A stretch of 64,000 bases of DNA from Marinococcus halophilus. GTDB lineage: Bacteria; Bacillota; Bacilli; Bacillales; Marinococcaceae. Position numbers and translations under genes: made by a program. The notes under the pieces are model-generated. The model was not told the DNA's origin, did no database searches, and was given only the letters and a program-made list of their open reading frames with translations. The stretch is taken from contig NZ_NPFA01000003.1 of the NCBI RefSeq assembly GCF_002265875.1, positions 124,001-188,000 of the forward strand. The letters run 5' to 3'. This document shows, one piece after another, positions 1-10,181 of the stretch (its first letter is position 1; each line of letters begins with the position of its first letter).

Positions 1-93
1 TTTGGAGATGCTTCTTGAACCCACAGGCTCAGCCGATTGAATATAATCTTCAATGATCGATTGCAAAATGAGTAATTGTCGATCGGTAAGCAT
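1..93 (-). CDS. hrcA: Heat-inducible transcription repressor HrcA (5' end only)
   Basis: Only the first 31 codons lie in the window; the gene runs off the left edge. The start [11 protein letters not shown] followed by [11 protein letters not shown] is the winged-helix N terminus of HrcA, the repressor that binds CIRCE and controls class I heat-shock genes (dnaK, groE) with GroE as co-regulator. The ATG at 93 is followed upstream by a perfect CIRCE operator, so the gene should autoregulate its own operon (hrcA-grpE-dnaK-dnaJ in relatives). hemW lies just upstream on the same strand, as in B. subtilis. Identification is secure despite truncation. Confidence 0.93.
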   Translation of the reverse strand, partial: MLTDRQLLILQSIIEDYIQSAEPVGSRSISK

Positions 94-109
94 TACACAT
101 TCTCCTCTG

Positions 110-136
110 TTAGCACTCGTTTTACCCGAGTGCTAA
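110..136 (-). promoter_or_regulatory. CIRCE operator upstream of hrcA
   Basis: TTAGCACTC, nine bases, then GAGTGCTAA: a perfect 9-bp inverted repeat with the canonical 9-bp spacer. This is the HrcA binding site. It lies 17 bp before the hrcA start codon, so it would sit in the 5' leader or overlap the transcription start. A TTGACA hexamer (minus strand, 171-176) overlaps the hemW stop region and may be part of the hrcA promoter, though no good -10 box stands at 17 bp. Confidence 0.96.
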
Positions 137-172
137 ATCTATTTTATAAGCTATCAAAGGATTTTTGCTTTG

Positions 173-1315
173 TCAATTATTTTCGGGCTCCTCGTCCAAC
201 AAAAATAACGTAAACACTTCATTGCCGAGCAGTTTTCCTTCTTCCGTTAAAAACAGATAGCCGTCTGCTTCTGCCAGCCATCCTTTCTGCTTTGCTTCCT
301 GAATGCTTTCCGGATATATATCTTCGACTGTGCAGCCGTATTTCTGATAAAAACGTTCCGTAGACACACCCTCGTATAGACGAAGCCCGAGAAACATTTC
401 TTCTTCGATCTGCTCTTTTCTCGTCACTGGATGCGTTGACTGGACTGGATTGCCTTTTTCCTGAACTGCCTGGATATAGTGGTTCAGCGGTTTAACGTTA
501 GCATAGCGCACGCCATTAATATATCCATGAGCCCCGGCCCCAGCCCCAATATACTCTTCATTCTGCCAGTATATCCGGTTGTGGCGGCTGCTGTGCCCCG
601 CACGCGCAAAATTGCTGATTTCATAAGCCTGCAGCCCATAATTTTCAAGGCGAGCCACGAGCAGTTCATACATGTCCGCTTCCTCTTCTTCCGGAAGCGG
701 TGCGATCTTCCCTTCCCTCCACCAGTTATAAAACCGGGTCTGCTTTTCAATTTTCAGAGAGTAAGCCGATACGTGCGGGGGGGCAAGCGCCATCGCTTCA
801 TCAAGCGTTTCTTCCCAGTCCTTCATTGTCTGTCCCGGCAGCCCGAACATTAAATCAATAGAAATGTTATCAAATCCGGACTTTCTGGCGGCCTGGACCG
901 TTTCTTTCGCTTCTTCCGCTGAATGCCCCCGGCCAATCTTGTTTAACTGGGTGTCATGGAATGTCTGGACACCAATGCTCAACCGGTCGACTTTACCTGC
1001 CTTTAGCAGTGACAGCTTCTCTTCCCCAACATCTCCTGGATTCACTTCCACCGTGTACTCTTTCAACTGGGACACCGGAACGTGTCGGCTCACAATCTGC
1101 ATCAGCTTCTCCACCTGTTCGACTGAAAGTGCAGTCGGTGTGCCCCCGCCGATATAGACCGTCTGCAGCTGATCCATCTTATAAGAAGCAAGCTCCTGGT
1201 CCAGCGCTTCTAAATATTCATCCACCGGCTGATTGTTGATGAGAAATTTATTAAAATCACAGTAATAACAAATGTATTCGCAAAAAGGGATGTGGACGTA
1301 CAATCCTTTGGCCAC
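173..1315 (-). CDS. hemW: Radical SAM heme chaperone HemW
   Basis: 380 aa radical SAM protein related to oxygen-independent coproporphyrinogen III oxidase. The cluster motif is C12-X3-C16-X2-C19 followed by D-F; the fourth cysteine of true HemN (CX3CX2CXC) is absent, which is the HemW signature, so it probably binds and delivers heme rather than acting as HemN. A GGGTPTAL segment near residue 57 is the SAM-binding GGE-like motif, and a HemN C-terminal domain follows. The start is GTG at 1315 with an AAGGAG Shine-Dalgarno (SD) site six bases upstream. It is followed by hrcA and preceded by lepA, as in B. subtilis (hemN/yqeR position). Confidence 0.92.
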   Translation of the reverse strand: MAKGLYVHIPFCEYICYYCDFNKFLINNQPVDEYLEALDQELASYKMDQLQTVYIGGGTPTALSVEQVEKLMQIVSRHVPVSQLKEYTVEVNPGDVGEEKLSLLKAGKVDRLSIGVQTFHDTQLNKIGRGHSAEEAKETVQAARKSGFDNISIDLMFGLPGQTMKDWEETLDEAMALAPPHVSAYSLKIEKQTRFYNWWREGKIAPLPEEEEADMYELLVARLENYGLQAYEISNFARAGHSSRHNRIYWQNEEYIGAGAGAHGYINGVRYANVKPLNHYIQAVQEKGNPVQSTHPVTRKEQIEEEMFLGLRLYEGVSTERFYQKYGCTVEDIYPESIQEAKQKGWLAEADGYLFLTEEGKLLGNEVFTLFLLDEEPENN

Positions 1316-1340
1316 GTTTTTCTCTCCTTATTTATAGAAA

Positions 1341-1375
1341 AAGCAAAGGCCGCCCGGAAGGCAGCCGCTTTGCTT
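1341..1375 (-). terminator. Intrinsic terminator after lepA
   Basis: AAGCAAAG pairs with CTTTGCTT around an inner GCC/GGC stem, and on the minus strand it is followed by a TTTTTC run. It overlaps the lepA stop codon and separates lepA from hemW. Confidence 0.75.
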
Positions 1376-3197
1376 AGTCTTTATCCATCTTTAATACAGA
1401 CATAAATGCTTCCTGCGGAACATCTACTTTTCCAACGCTTTTCATGCGTTTTTTTCCTTCCTTCTGCTTTTCAAGCAGTTTGCGCTTCCGCGTAATATCG
1501 CCGCCATAACATTTCGACAAAACGTTTTTCCTCATGGCTTTGATCGTTGAACGGGCAATGACGCTTTTTCCGATCGTCGCCTGCACCGGCACTTCAAACT
1601 GTTGGCGCGGAATTAAATCCTTTAATTTTTCAACGATAGCTTTTCCGCGTTCGTAGGCTGCCTCCCGGTGAACAATAACAGACAGTGCATCGACATTTTC
1701 GCCGTTTAACAATATATCCATTTTCACGAGATTGCTCTCTTTAAAGCCGATAAATTCATAATCAAACGAAGCATATCCTTTCGTCTGCGATTTCAGCTGA
1801 TCGAAAAAATCATAAACAATTTCGGTTAACGGAAGATCGTAAACGATATTTACACGCGTATCATCCATATACTGCATATCTTTAAATTCTCCGCGTTTGG
1901 CCTGGCAAAGCTCCATGACGGCGCCCACGTAATCATTTGGCACCATGACAGTAGCTTTCACAAACGGTTCTTCCACCCATTCCACCTGCTGGGCGTCGGG
2001 CATATTGGAAGGATTGTCAATTTCCTTCATTTCCCCGTCCACCATCTGCACGTGATAAATGACGCTCGGGGCGGTAGTAATCAGTTCGATATTATATTCG
2101 CGCTCGATGCGCTCCTGAATAATTTCCATGTGCAGCAGGCCAAGAAACCCGCAGCGGAAACCGAATCCTAGCGCCTGGGACGTTTCTGCTTCAAACTGCA
2201 GCGAGCTGTCGTTAAGCTCGAGCCGTTCGAGCGCGTCCCGGAGGGCGTTATATTTGCTTGCATCTGTCGGGAACAGGCCGCAGAAAACCATCGGATTCAT
2301 GCGTTTGTATCCCGGAAGAGGTTCTGCAGCCGGGTTGTGGGCGTTTGTAATTGTATCGCCCACCCTCGAATCACCGACGTTTTTGATGCCGGCAATCAAA
2401 AATCCAACGTCTCCCACTGTCAGTTCATCGCAGGATACAGGTTTAGGATTAAAAACCCCGACATCCGAAACTTCGAATTCTTTTCCCGTCTGCATCATCC
2501 GGATTTTTTCCCCAGGCTTGACCGTTCCTTCTTTAATCCGGATATAGGCAATAACCCCGCGATACGTATCATAGACGGAGTCAAAAATCATACCCTGCAG
2601 CGGAGCCGAGGGGTCTCCCTGCGGAGGCGGGACTTTTTCCACGATCTGCTTTAAAATTTCTTCTGTTCCGAGTCCATCCTTTGCCGAGGCAAGCACTGCC
2701 TCCGAAGCGTCCAGACCGATAACGTCTTCCACTTCCTGTTTCACCCGGTCAGGTTCGGCGCTCGGCAGGTCCACTTTATTGATAACAGGCAGAATTTCCA
2801 GATCGTTATCGAGGGCCAGGTACACGTTGGCAAGCGTCTGGGCTTCAATGCCCTGGGCGGCGTCTACTATTAAAAGAGCCCCTTCACAGGCTGCCAGGCT
2901 CCGCGACACTTCATAGGAAAAGTCGACGTGTCCCGGCGTATCGATAAGGTGAAAAATGTATTCCACTCCATCTGTATGTGTATATTTCAGCTGTACAGAA
3001 TTAAGTTTAATCGTAATACCGCGTTCTCTTTCTAAATCCATCGCATCCAGCATCTGGGCCTTCATTTCACGCTGGGTCAACGCGCTGGTCGATTCTAAAA
3101 TCCGGTCAGCAAGCGTCGATTTCCCGTGATCAATATGGGCGATGATCGAAAAGTTACGAATGCGCTTCTGGCGCTCAAGTTTTTCATGCTCTTTCAT
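1374..3197 (-). CDS. lepA: Elongation factor 4 (ribosome back-translocase)
   Basis: 607 aa LepA/EF4, a translational GTPase that acts on the ribosome. Visible are the G1 motif AHIDHGKS (residues 20-27), the DTPGHVDF G3 motif, NKVDLP G4, EF-G-like domains II, III and V, and the LepA-specific C-terminal domain ending in basic [16 protein letters not shown]. The open frame extends to a GTG at 3209, but that codon lies inside the AGGAG SD site. The ATG at 3197 stands 11 bases after it and is preferred. In B. subtilis, gpr and spoIIP lie between rpsT and lepA; here only about 230 noncoding bases remain. Confidence 0.96.
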   Translation of the reverse strand: MKEHEKLERQKRIRNFSIIAHIDHGKSTLADRILESTSALTQREMKAQMLDAMDLERERGITIKLNSVQLKYTHTDGVEYIFHLIDTPGHVDFSYEVSRSLAACEGALLIVDAAQGIEAQTLANVYLALDNDLEILPVINKVDLPSAEPDRVKQEVEDVIGLDASEAVLASAKDGLGTEEILKQIVEKVPPPQGDPSAPLQGMIFDSVYDTYRGVIAYIRIKEGTVKPGEKIRMMQTGKEFEVSDVGVFNPKPVSCDELTVGDVGFLIAGIKNVGDSRVGDTITNAHNPAAEPLPGYKRMNPMVFCGLFPTDASKYNALRDALERLELNDSSLQFEAETSQALGFGFRCGFLGLLHMEIIQERIEREYNIELITTAPSVIYHVQMVDGEMKEIDNPSNMPDAQQVEWVEEPFVKATVMVPNDYVGAVMELCQAKRGEFKDMQYMDDTRVNIVYDLPLTEIVYDFFDQLKSQTKGYASFDYEFIGFKESNLVKMDILLNGENVDALSVIVHREAAYERGKAIVEKLKDLIPRQQFEVPVQATIGKSVIARSTIKAMRKNVLSKCYGGDITRKRKLLEKQKEGKKRMKSVGKVDVPQEAFMSVLKMDKD

Positions 3198-3370
3198 TGA
3201 TTCGATCACTCCTGTTATTACTACTTTGCCGTGCGTTCCGTTCGCAGAGACTAACGTCTATTATAGCAATGCCCCGCCTTTCCTTCAACGTTCGCGTTCA
3301 CTTCGCTTTAATTCTGAAAATTTCCTCCATTTAACTCTTTGCTGCTGAATCTTGCGCTTAGTCGTGATTT

Positions 3371-3399
3371 TTGATAGAATCCTTTTGTGCTGATAAAAG
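3371..3399 (+). promoter_or_regulatory. Probable sigma-A promoter of rpsT
   Basis: TTGATA (3371-3376), a 17-base spacer and TAAAAG (3394-3399), 31 bases before the rpsT start. The rest of the 3198-3370 gap shows no gene or clear structure. Confidence 0.5.
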
Positions 3400-3430
3400 A
3401 AATGACCGGTAACTAAAGGAGGTGACCACC

Positions 3431-3697
3431 ATGGCAAATATTAAATCCGCAAAAAAGCGCGTGATTATTAACGAAAATCAACGTGTGAAGCAGCAGGCTT
3501 TCCGTTCTTCCATGCGTTCGGCTATTAAAGAATTCGACAAAAACATCGATGCAAACAACATTGATGCTGCGAAGAATTCTTACGCGCTCGCGATGAAGAA
3601 AGTAGACAAAGCAGCGAGCAAAAACATGATTCACAAAAACGCGGCCAACCGCGCTAAATCCAGAATGCACAAGCGCCTAAGCGCAGTAGCACAATAA
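3431..3697 (+). CDS. rpsT: 30S ribosomal protein S20
   Basis: 88 aa, very basic S20 that binds 16S rRNA in the small-subunit body. The start MANIKSAKKRV and the C-terminal NRAKSRMHKRL are family hallmarks. A GTG nine bases upstream is in frame but sits within the AGGAGGTGA SD site, so the ATG at 3431 is the start. It is transcribed divergently from lepA and converges on holA, with a shared terminator. This single-gene orientation is conserved in Bacillus. Confidence 0.97.
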   Translation: MANIKSAKKRVIINENQRVKQQAFRSSMRSAIKEFDKNIDANNIDAAKNSYALAMKKVDKAASKNMIHKNAANRAKSRMHKRLSAVAQ

Positions 3698-3701
3698 GGA
3701 T

Positions 3702-3728
3702 AAAACGACTCGGGCCCGAGTCGTTTTT
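3702..3728. terminator. Bidirectional terminator between rpsT and holA
   Basis: AAAACGACTCGGGCCCGAGTCGTTTT is a perfect palindrome flanked by A and T runs, so it can end both rpsT (+) and holA (-) transcripts. Confidence 0.93.
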
Positions 3729-4763
3729 TTATTGTCCAATTTTCTGCCCTGAAACAAGCTTCATAAAACAGAGTTCCAGTGCGAGCTGCTTATCCATTTT
3801 TCCTGCTTTCATCTGGTAATCTGTGGCACTCAGCAGCTTCATGGCCTCCTGAAGGTACGCGTGGGAAAATGCTGCCGCCGGCTTTTCAGCCAGCTGCACC
3901 GCGTACGGATGGATTTTAATCGACCCAGCCATGCGTTTTCGCGAATAGCCCTGCTGCTTCAGGTTTTTTACGTGATAAATGATACGGATCTGCCTGGCAA
4001 GCAGCGCCAGAATTTTAATCGGCTCTTCTCCCTGCTTGAGCAGGTCGTAATATATACGCAGCATTGTTTTTGCCTGGCCCTTGACTACAGCAGCCACCAG
4101 TTCAAACACATTGTCCTCAAGCGATCGCGGAACCAATTTATCTACTGTCTCCATCGTTACTTCCCCGCTGCCGGTATAGAGCTGCAGCTTTTTCGCCTCT
4201 TCGGCAAGCATCAAAAGGTCTTTGCCGGCAAGAGCAATGAAACGGTCCATAACTTCCCGGCTCATCACAAGCTGGTGGGCCTGGTTAAACTGCTGCATCC
4301 ATTTTTTCATTGTCTCTTCGCCGGCGGCTGCTGCTTCGAGCACCACCGCCTGTTTTTTTATTTCTTTAACTACTTTCTTTCTGGCGTCAAGCTTTTCATA
4401 GGGCGCGGACAGTATTAACACGGTAGTCGGGTTTGGCTGCCTAGCATAGGTCTCAAGCGCTTCGATTTTATGCTCTACCTTCTCTTTTTCTCTTGCCCCC
4501 GTTAAAAAATAACAGTTTTTCAGCACAATCACTCTCCGCTCCCCGAAAAAAGGGAGGGTTTCCGCCTCTTCTACAGCAATTTCGATTGGCGTTTCACGCA
4601 TATCAAACGTGGACAGGTTAAATTCTTTCTCTCCTTCTGCCAGCGCTTTACCGATAATTTTCTGCTGAATATCCTGAATCATATAGCTTTCTTCGCCCTG
4701 CAAAAGGTAAAACGGCTGCACTTCCTCCTGCTGTACCTTTTTTTCCATCGTTATATAATCCAT
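3729..4763 (-). CDS. holA: DNA polymerase III subunit delta
   Basis: 344 aa clamp-loader delta subunit (B. subtilis YqeN). It opens the beta sliding clamp within the delta-tau3-delta' complex. N-terminal FYLLQGEESYMIQDI, a central LALLARQIRIIYHVKNLKQQG segment and the C-terminal collar-like region match HolA, and there is no functional P-loop, as expected for delta. It lies directly downstream of comEC, as in B. subtilis. The ATG at 4763 is used; an in-frame ATG five codons later is a weaker alternative. Confidence 0.92.
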   Translation of the reverse strand: MDYITMEKKVQQEEVQPFYLLQGEESYMIQDIQQKIIGKALAEGEKEFNLSTFDMRETPIEIAVEEAETLPFFGERRVIVLKNCYFLTGAREKEKVEHKIEALETYARQPNPTTVLILSAPYEKLDARKKVVKEIKKQAVVLEAAAAGEETMKKWMQQFNQAHQLVMSREVMDRFIALAGKDLLMLAEEAKKLQLYTGSGEVTMETVDKLVPRSLEDNVFELVAAVVKGQAKTMLRIYYDLLKQGEEPIKILALLARQIRIIYHVKNLKQQGYSRKRMAGSIKIHPYAVQLAEKPAAAFSHAYLQEAMKLLSATDYQMKAGKMDKQLALELCFMKLVSGQKIGQ

Positions 4764-4838
4764 CTGCTCACACTTTCCGAACGTATTCTTTTTCTATTTT
4801 ATCGTATTTTCTTTTTCTTTCCTATGAGAAACTCTGAG

Positions 4839-7172
4839 TTACTTGCACGCCGGAAGCATTTCTTTACGCACCGTATGTATGCCTGGCTCTTCCCTGGGGA
4901 AAACAGTAAACTGGATGGCTCCTTGAAGATCAGTACGCCATATATTTATCCCTGCCCTTTCAAGTATCTCGAGCGGCTCAGGATGCGGGTGTCCAAAACG
5001 GTTGCAGTAGCCAGCCGATATGACCGCGTGCTCCGGCTCCAACGCTTCCACAAAATCCCGGGACGTGGAGGTGCTGCTGCCATGATGGCCAGTTTTTAAA
5101 ATATCAGCCCGGAGGCCGGGATAATTCTGTATCATCCGTTTTTCCTGTTCGGCGGAAACGTCTCCTGTCAACAGCCACCTTTTTTCGCCAAGCTCAAAAT
5201 ACAACACCACAGAACGGTCGTTTTTGTCTTTCCATTCCCCGCGGGGATGCAACACATAGAAGGACGTGCCTCCGATCTGGTACGTTTCCCCGCCTTCAAC
5301 CAGCCTGATGTCAGTATGCTCGTCAAATTCTGCTAAAAGCTCCAGCTCTTCAGGTTCGTAGTGAGTGCTTCTGCCATACCATAGTTCCCCCGTCGGCACA
5401 TGCTCCATCAAATATTTCAGGCCGTTCACATGGTCAGCATCCCCGTGCGTTGCTACTACTGTATCCAAATGCCGGATACCCCGGTATTTTAGATATTCAG
5501 CGACGACTGCTTCACCAGGGTCAAATGGCTTTTCCTGCTGCTCCCACTCCACCTCATTAAAACTAACCCGGCCGCCTCCATCAACCACAACCACTCCGCG
5601 CCGGTAGGGAAGCTCTATAACTGTGCTGTCTCCCTGTCCGACATCAAGATAAGTCACTGTCCCTCGGCTGTCTGTATAAGGAGCCACCCACTGCCAGCCA
5701 ACAGCGGCAAGCATGGCTGCTGCTGACAGATATAGTGCTTGTCTTCGCAGCCCCCTATTCCAAGCAGCTACAAACACTGTGCAGCCTGCTGCATATACGA
5801 TAGTAAAAACAGCTCCCGGTTTTCCTAGAAGTACTGTAGACCAAGACATGCCGGACAAATAAATAAAAAGGGCGTGCATCCATTCGATACCTGAGAACAT
5901 TATGGAAAATACTTCAGGAGGAGAGGCAAGGAAAAACGAGAGAAGATAATTTAAAAATAAAAATGGGAGAACAAGAAGTAGAAGAACCGGGGTGAATAGA
6001 AAATTAATCATTACATTCCAGAGGGAGAATTGGTAAAAGTTCCATAATACAATCGGGAGAGAAACAAGCATTGAAGAACCAGCGACCCATGCCATATTCG
6101 TCCACTTGCCCACGGCCGCCATCTTTTTCCGGCATAAAAGTAGATGCCCGCTCAATAAAAAGGAAAGCTGAAACCCAATATGAAAAAGATAGCCTGGGTT
6201 AAAGAAAAGCATAGCTCCCATGACAGCCAGAAGAATCACCGCCGGATCCAAACGCTGACCGGGCGGCCCCCATTTCTGCCAGGCAATGAAAATCCCCGCA
6301 GCAATCGATGCACGAAGCACTGATGGAGCCCCTCCGGTCAAAACAGCGTACACAGGCAGAAGGCAAAGTACAATAGTATAGGAACGTTCCTTTGTCATGC
6401 CAATTCGTTTCAAAAGAAAAAATGCAGCCCCGCTTACGATAGCGACGTGCATGCCGGACACTACAAGCACATGAATGAGACCGAGCGAGCGATAAGCTTC
6501 TTCAACCTCTCCGGTCATTGAAGCACGTTCTCCAAAAAGCAGTGAAGCTGCCAATCCGCCAGCCTGTTCCGGAAAAAAATTATCCATCCGCTGTACCTGC
6601 TGGGCCCTCAGCCGCTGCAGCGTGTCCACCACTCCCGTGGATTGGTTAAAACATTTTATCTCCTGGCCGTTTTCCACCGTAAACAGCCAGTGTATCTTGT
6701 TCCAATACAGGTAAGTCTTATAGCTGAAGGCCCCTGGATTGCCAGCTGTCCCCGGTTTACGCAGCTCCCCGGCCCACTGGCAACGGTCACCGGGAAGCAG
6801 TCGTTTGCTTTGTTGCATTTCTTCTTCCGTCTCAAACCACCACGTAACCGGTATGTGTTCCTTTTGATCCGTGCGCAGATCAAACCGGGCCCTCCCGCCG
6901 TCATACATCAGCGGCGATGACACGGTACCCGTGATTTTTGTTTCTGTGCCGTCTAAAGCCGAATCATTATGCGCAGTCCAGTACAGGGAGCTGCCAGCAA
7001 AAATCAACATCAACGCTGCTCCGGCAGCAAGCATCCAAAAGCGCCTGACAATTATCCATCCGGCGCCGAAGCACAGCCAAATGGCCCCCCACGCCCATAA
7101 GTCTCCGCGGAGTACCATCGCGGCCGGGGCTGTCATAGATATAAGTATCCAAAGAACGGGGATTGCATCCAC
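4839..7172 (-). CDS. comEC: DNA internalization competence protein ComEC/Rec2
   Basis: 777 aa polytopic membrane protein that forms the channel for single-stranded DNA uptake in natural transformation. Order: N-terminal membrane segments and a DUF4131-like extracytoplasmic region, the ComEC competence core with GLIHVLVVSGMHVAI near residue 230, then a C-terminal metallo-beta-lactamase-like domain from about residue 508 with THGDADH (575-581) and TGHHGSS (about 694). The only in-frame start is a GTG at 7172, immediately after seven G residues. No regular SD is visible. An ATG at 7180 is one base out of frame (see findings). comEB is absent, and metY separates comEC from comEA. Confidence 0.9.
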   Translation of the reverse strand: MDAIPVLWILISMTAPAAMVLRGDLWAWGAIWLCFGAGWIIVRRFWMLAAGAALMLIFAGSSLYWTAHNDSALDGTETKITGTVSSPLMYDGGRARFDLRTDQKEHIPVTWWFETEEEMQQSKRLLPGDRCQWAGELRKPGTAGNPGAFSYKTYLYWNKIHWLFTVENGQEIKCFNQSTGVVDTLQRLRAQQVQRMDNFFPEQAGGLAASLLFGERASMTGEVEEAYRSLGLIHVLVVSGMHVAIVSGAAFFLLKRIGMTKERSYTIVLCLLPVYAVLTGGAPSVLRASIAAGIFIAWQKWGPPGQRLDPAVILLAVMGAMLFFNPGYLFHIGFQLSFLLSGHLLLCRKKMAAVGKWTNMAWVAGSSMLVSLPIVLWNFYQFSLWNVMINFLFTPVLLLLVLPFLFLNYLLSFFLASPPEVFSIMFSGIEWMHALFIYLSGMSWSTVLLGKPGAVFTIVYAAGCTVFVAAWNRGLRRQALYLSAAAMLAAVGWQWVAPYTDSRGTVTYLDVGQGDSTVIELPYRRGVVVVDGGGRVSFNEVEWEQQEKPFDPGEAVVAEYLKYRGIRHLDTVVATHGDADHVNGLKYLMEHVPTGELWYGRSTHYEPEELELLAEFDEHTDIRLVEGGETYQIGGTSFYVLHPRGEWKDKNDRSVVLYFELGEKRWLLTGDVSAEQEKRMIQNYPGLRADILKTGHHGSSTSTSRDFVEALEPEHAVISAGYCNRFGHPHPEPLEILERAGINIWRTDLQGAIQFTVFPREEPGIHTVRKEMLPACK

Positions 7173-7207
7173 CCCCCCATAATTGTTAAATAGTACGTCG
7201 GGAAAAG

Positions 7208-7238
7208 AAAAAGAAAGGGCCTGCCCGTGGAGGCAGGC
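7208..7238 (-). terminator. Terminator after metY
   Basis: GCCTGCC (7219-7225) pairs with GGCAGGC (7232-7238). On the minus strand CTTTCTTTTTC follows. It would separate metY from comEC transcription. Confidence 0.8.
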
Positions 7239-7253
7239 TTTAGCGTTCGAGGT

Positions 7254-8582
<1,329 letters not shown>

Positions 8583-8615
8583 TTAACTTTATCAGACTAT
8601 TTCGAAAAGTAAATA

Positions 8616-9248
8616 TTAGAGAGAAATGTAATCTTGGAGCTGCTCCACCGTTTTTTCCCCTATTCCGCTGACGTTGGATAAATCCTCAATCGTTTCAAAG
8701 GAGCCATTTTCCTCACGATAGCTTAAAATAGCTGCGGCTTTTGCCGGGCCTATTCCTGGTATGGTCTCTAAATCCGTCTGCTCCGCTTCGTTCACATTCA
8801 CCATTGCCGTATCTGCACTGCTTTCTTCAGGCGGCGCATTAAGAGGCTCCTCTCCTTCACCGGGAATGTGAATAACCATCTCGTCCTCTATTTTTTCTGC
8901 CAGGTTCACCTGAAGCATATCCGCATTGTCTGTCGCCCCACCAGCCTTTTGAACCGCTTCCTTGACTCTTTCGTCTGCCTGAAGCACATAAACACCAGGA
9001 GCCTTCACTTCTCCTTTTACATCCACCTGAACCTTTTTTTCCGGCTCTTCCTCTTTTTCAACAGAAGCGCCCGCGGACATTTCCTCCTGGTTTATTTCTT
9101 CAGAATGACTCTTCCACGGCACAGGCTCCTGCGTTGCTGACTGTTCGCGGGGCAGACCACTCCAGAATAGTAGAAACATAATTCCAAAACACACGGCACC
9201 GCCGGCGCTGACTGCAATTAATTTCCAACGGGTCATCAAGGACAGCAT
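8616..9248 (-). CDS. comEA: Competence DNA receptor ComEA
   Basis: 210 aa membrane-anchored DNA-binding protein for transformation. Residues 9-29 form a membrane anchor, an acidic linker follows, residues about 73-130 form an SLBB-type domain (VKGEVKAPGVY), and residues 148-210 carry tandem helix-hairpin-helix motifs (IPGIGPAKAAAILSYR and VSGIGEKTVEQL) that bind DNA. The frame opens at a TTG (9257), but GGAG lies just before the ATG at 9248; an ATG at 9236 is another option. comER and comEB neighbours are missing. Confidence 0.92.
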   Translation of the reverse strand: MLSLMTRWKLIAVSAGGAVCFGIMFLLFWSGLPREQSATQEPVPWKSHSEEINQEEMSAGASVEKEEEPEKKVQVDVKGEVKAPGVYVLQADERVKEAVQKAGGATDNADMLQVNLAEKIEDEMVIHIPGEGEEPLNAPPEESSADTAMVNVNEAEQTDLETIPGIGPAKAAAILSYREENGSFETIEDLSNVSGIGEKTVEQLQDYISL

Positions 9249-9355
9249 CAACTCCAAATTCTATTTTGTTTGCTCAATGGGTAAGAAAAAATCAGGGAAG
9301 GGGTGAAGGGAGCAGGCGCTCCCAGTATAAGAGGGGGCAATTTCTATATATTACA

Positions 9356-10114
9356 TTATTTTACACCATTTGTCTGTTTTTTAGCTACAAAAAATATGCG
9401 CTCGCTTTGTTCGTTTGGAAAATCAGCTGTGAAATCTGCCGTAATGCGAATATTTGAAAAACCGGCTTCTTCCAGCCACTCCTTGTATTCATTAATAGCA
9501 AACGTCCGCTGCACGTGGTCTTCATCGTAGCGGTTATAGGTGCCGTCTATATTTTTTGAAAAAATCGTCAGTTCATGCTCAACTTCCCAGTTTTGCTCTG
9601 ATGGATACACATCCCAAATAAAAGAAATTTCCTCATCATTGTCTGCAAAAGAAACTTCAGCCAGTATGTCTTCTATGTAGTGAATGGAATGGACATCAAA
9701 CATAAAAACTCCTTCCGCTTCAAGATGGCTGTACACTCCAGCAAAGGTATTTTTAACATCTTCCGGCGCCGTTAAATAGTTCAGGGAATCACAAAAACAA
9801 TAAATGAGCTGATACGTATCAGGTGCCTCCAGAACCCTCATGTCCTGATGAAACAATACAGGCTTTTCATCTGATAAACCCCATTTCTGTGCAGCTACTG
9901 CAAGCATGTCGGCAGAAAGATCCATACCATCCACCCGGAAGCCTTCCCCATACAGATGTTTCATAATCTCTCCGGTTCCGCATCCAAGCTCGAGCATTTT
10001 GACGCTTTTGCCTGGTGTTTCCTGTATTACAGCATCCTTCCAGGCTTGATACGGGGCGTCAGCCATCAGCCGGTCATATACTTCGGCAAAGCCATTGTAC
10101 ATTGAATCATCCAT
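9356..10114 (-). CDS. yqeM: Class I SAM-dependent methyltransferase (YqeM)
   Basis: 252 aa. The motif LELGCGTGEIMKHL near residue 42 is the SAM-binding loop, followed by DGMDLSADMLAVA, typical of the methyltransferase fold. It occupies the YqeM position between comEA and rsfS. The substrate is unknown. The ATG at 10114 follows a GGGGG-rich SD. A strong terminator separates it from rsfS, so it may be transcribed separately from the yqeG operon. The gap 9249-9355 holds only a GGGAGC/GCTCCC hairpin (about 9309-9324) with a poor U tract. Confidence 0.85.
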   Translation of the reverse strand: MDDSMYNGFAEVYDRLMADAPYQAWKDAVIQETPGKSVKMLELGCGTGEIMKHLYGEGFRVDGMDLSADMLAVAAQKWGLSDEKPVLFHQDMRVLEAPDTYQLIYCFCDSLNYLTAPEDVKNTFAGVYSHLEAEGVFMFDVHSIHYIEDILAEVSFADNDEEISFIWDVYPSEQNWEVEHELTIFSKNIDGTYNRYDEDHVQRTFAINEYKEWLEEAGFSNIRITADFTADFPNEQSERIFFVAKKQTNGVK

Positions 10115-10140
10115 CCCGAGTTCCCCCTTTCGGTTAAATT

Positions 10141-10168
10141 AGAAAAAGGCCTGAAAAATCAGGCCTTT
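10141..10168 (-). terminator. Terminator after rsfS
   Basis: AAAGGCCTGA (10145-10154), loop AAAA, TCAGGCCTTT (10159-10168), followed on the minus strand by TTCTAATTT after the T run of the stem. It is a strong hairpin between rsfS and yqeM. Confidence 0.85.
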
Positions 10169-10181
10169 CAGGCATGCATTA

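Noticed and set aside
479-853. Plus-strand open frame of 124 codons inside hemW
   Set aside because: It is antisense to a well-conserved gene, lacks an SD and has no recognisable motif.
3142-3348. Possible remnant of gpr or spoIIP between lepA and rpsT
   Set aside because: The translated frames show no similarity in pattern to either protein; it looks like simple intergenic DNA.
9300-9325. GGGAGC/GCTCCC hairpin before comEA as a terminator
   Set aside because: No U tract follows on either strand, and it is only six base pairs.
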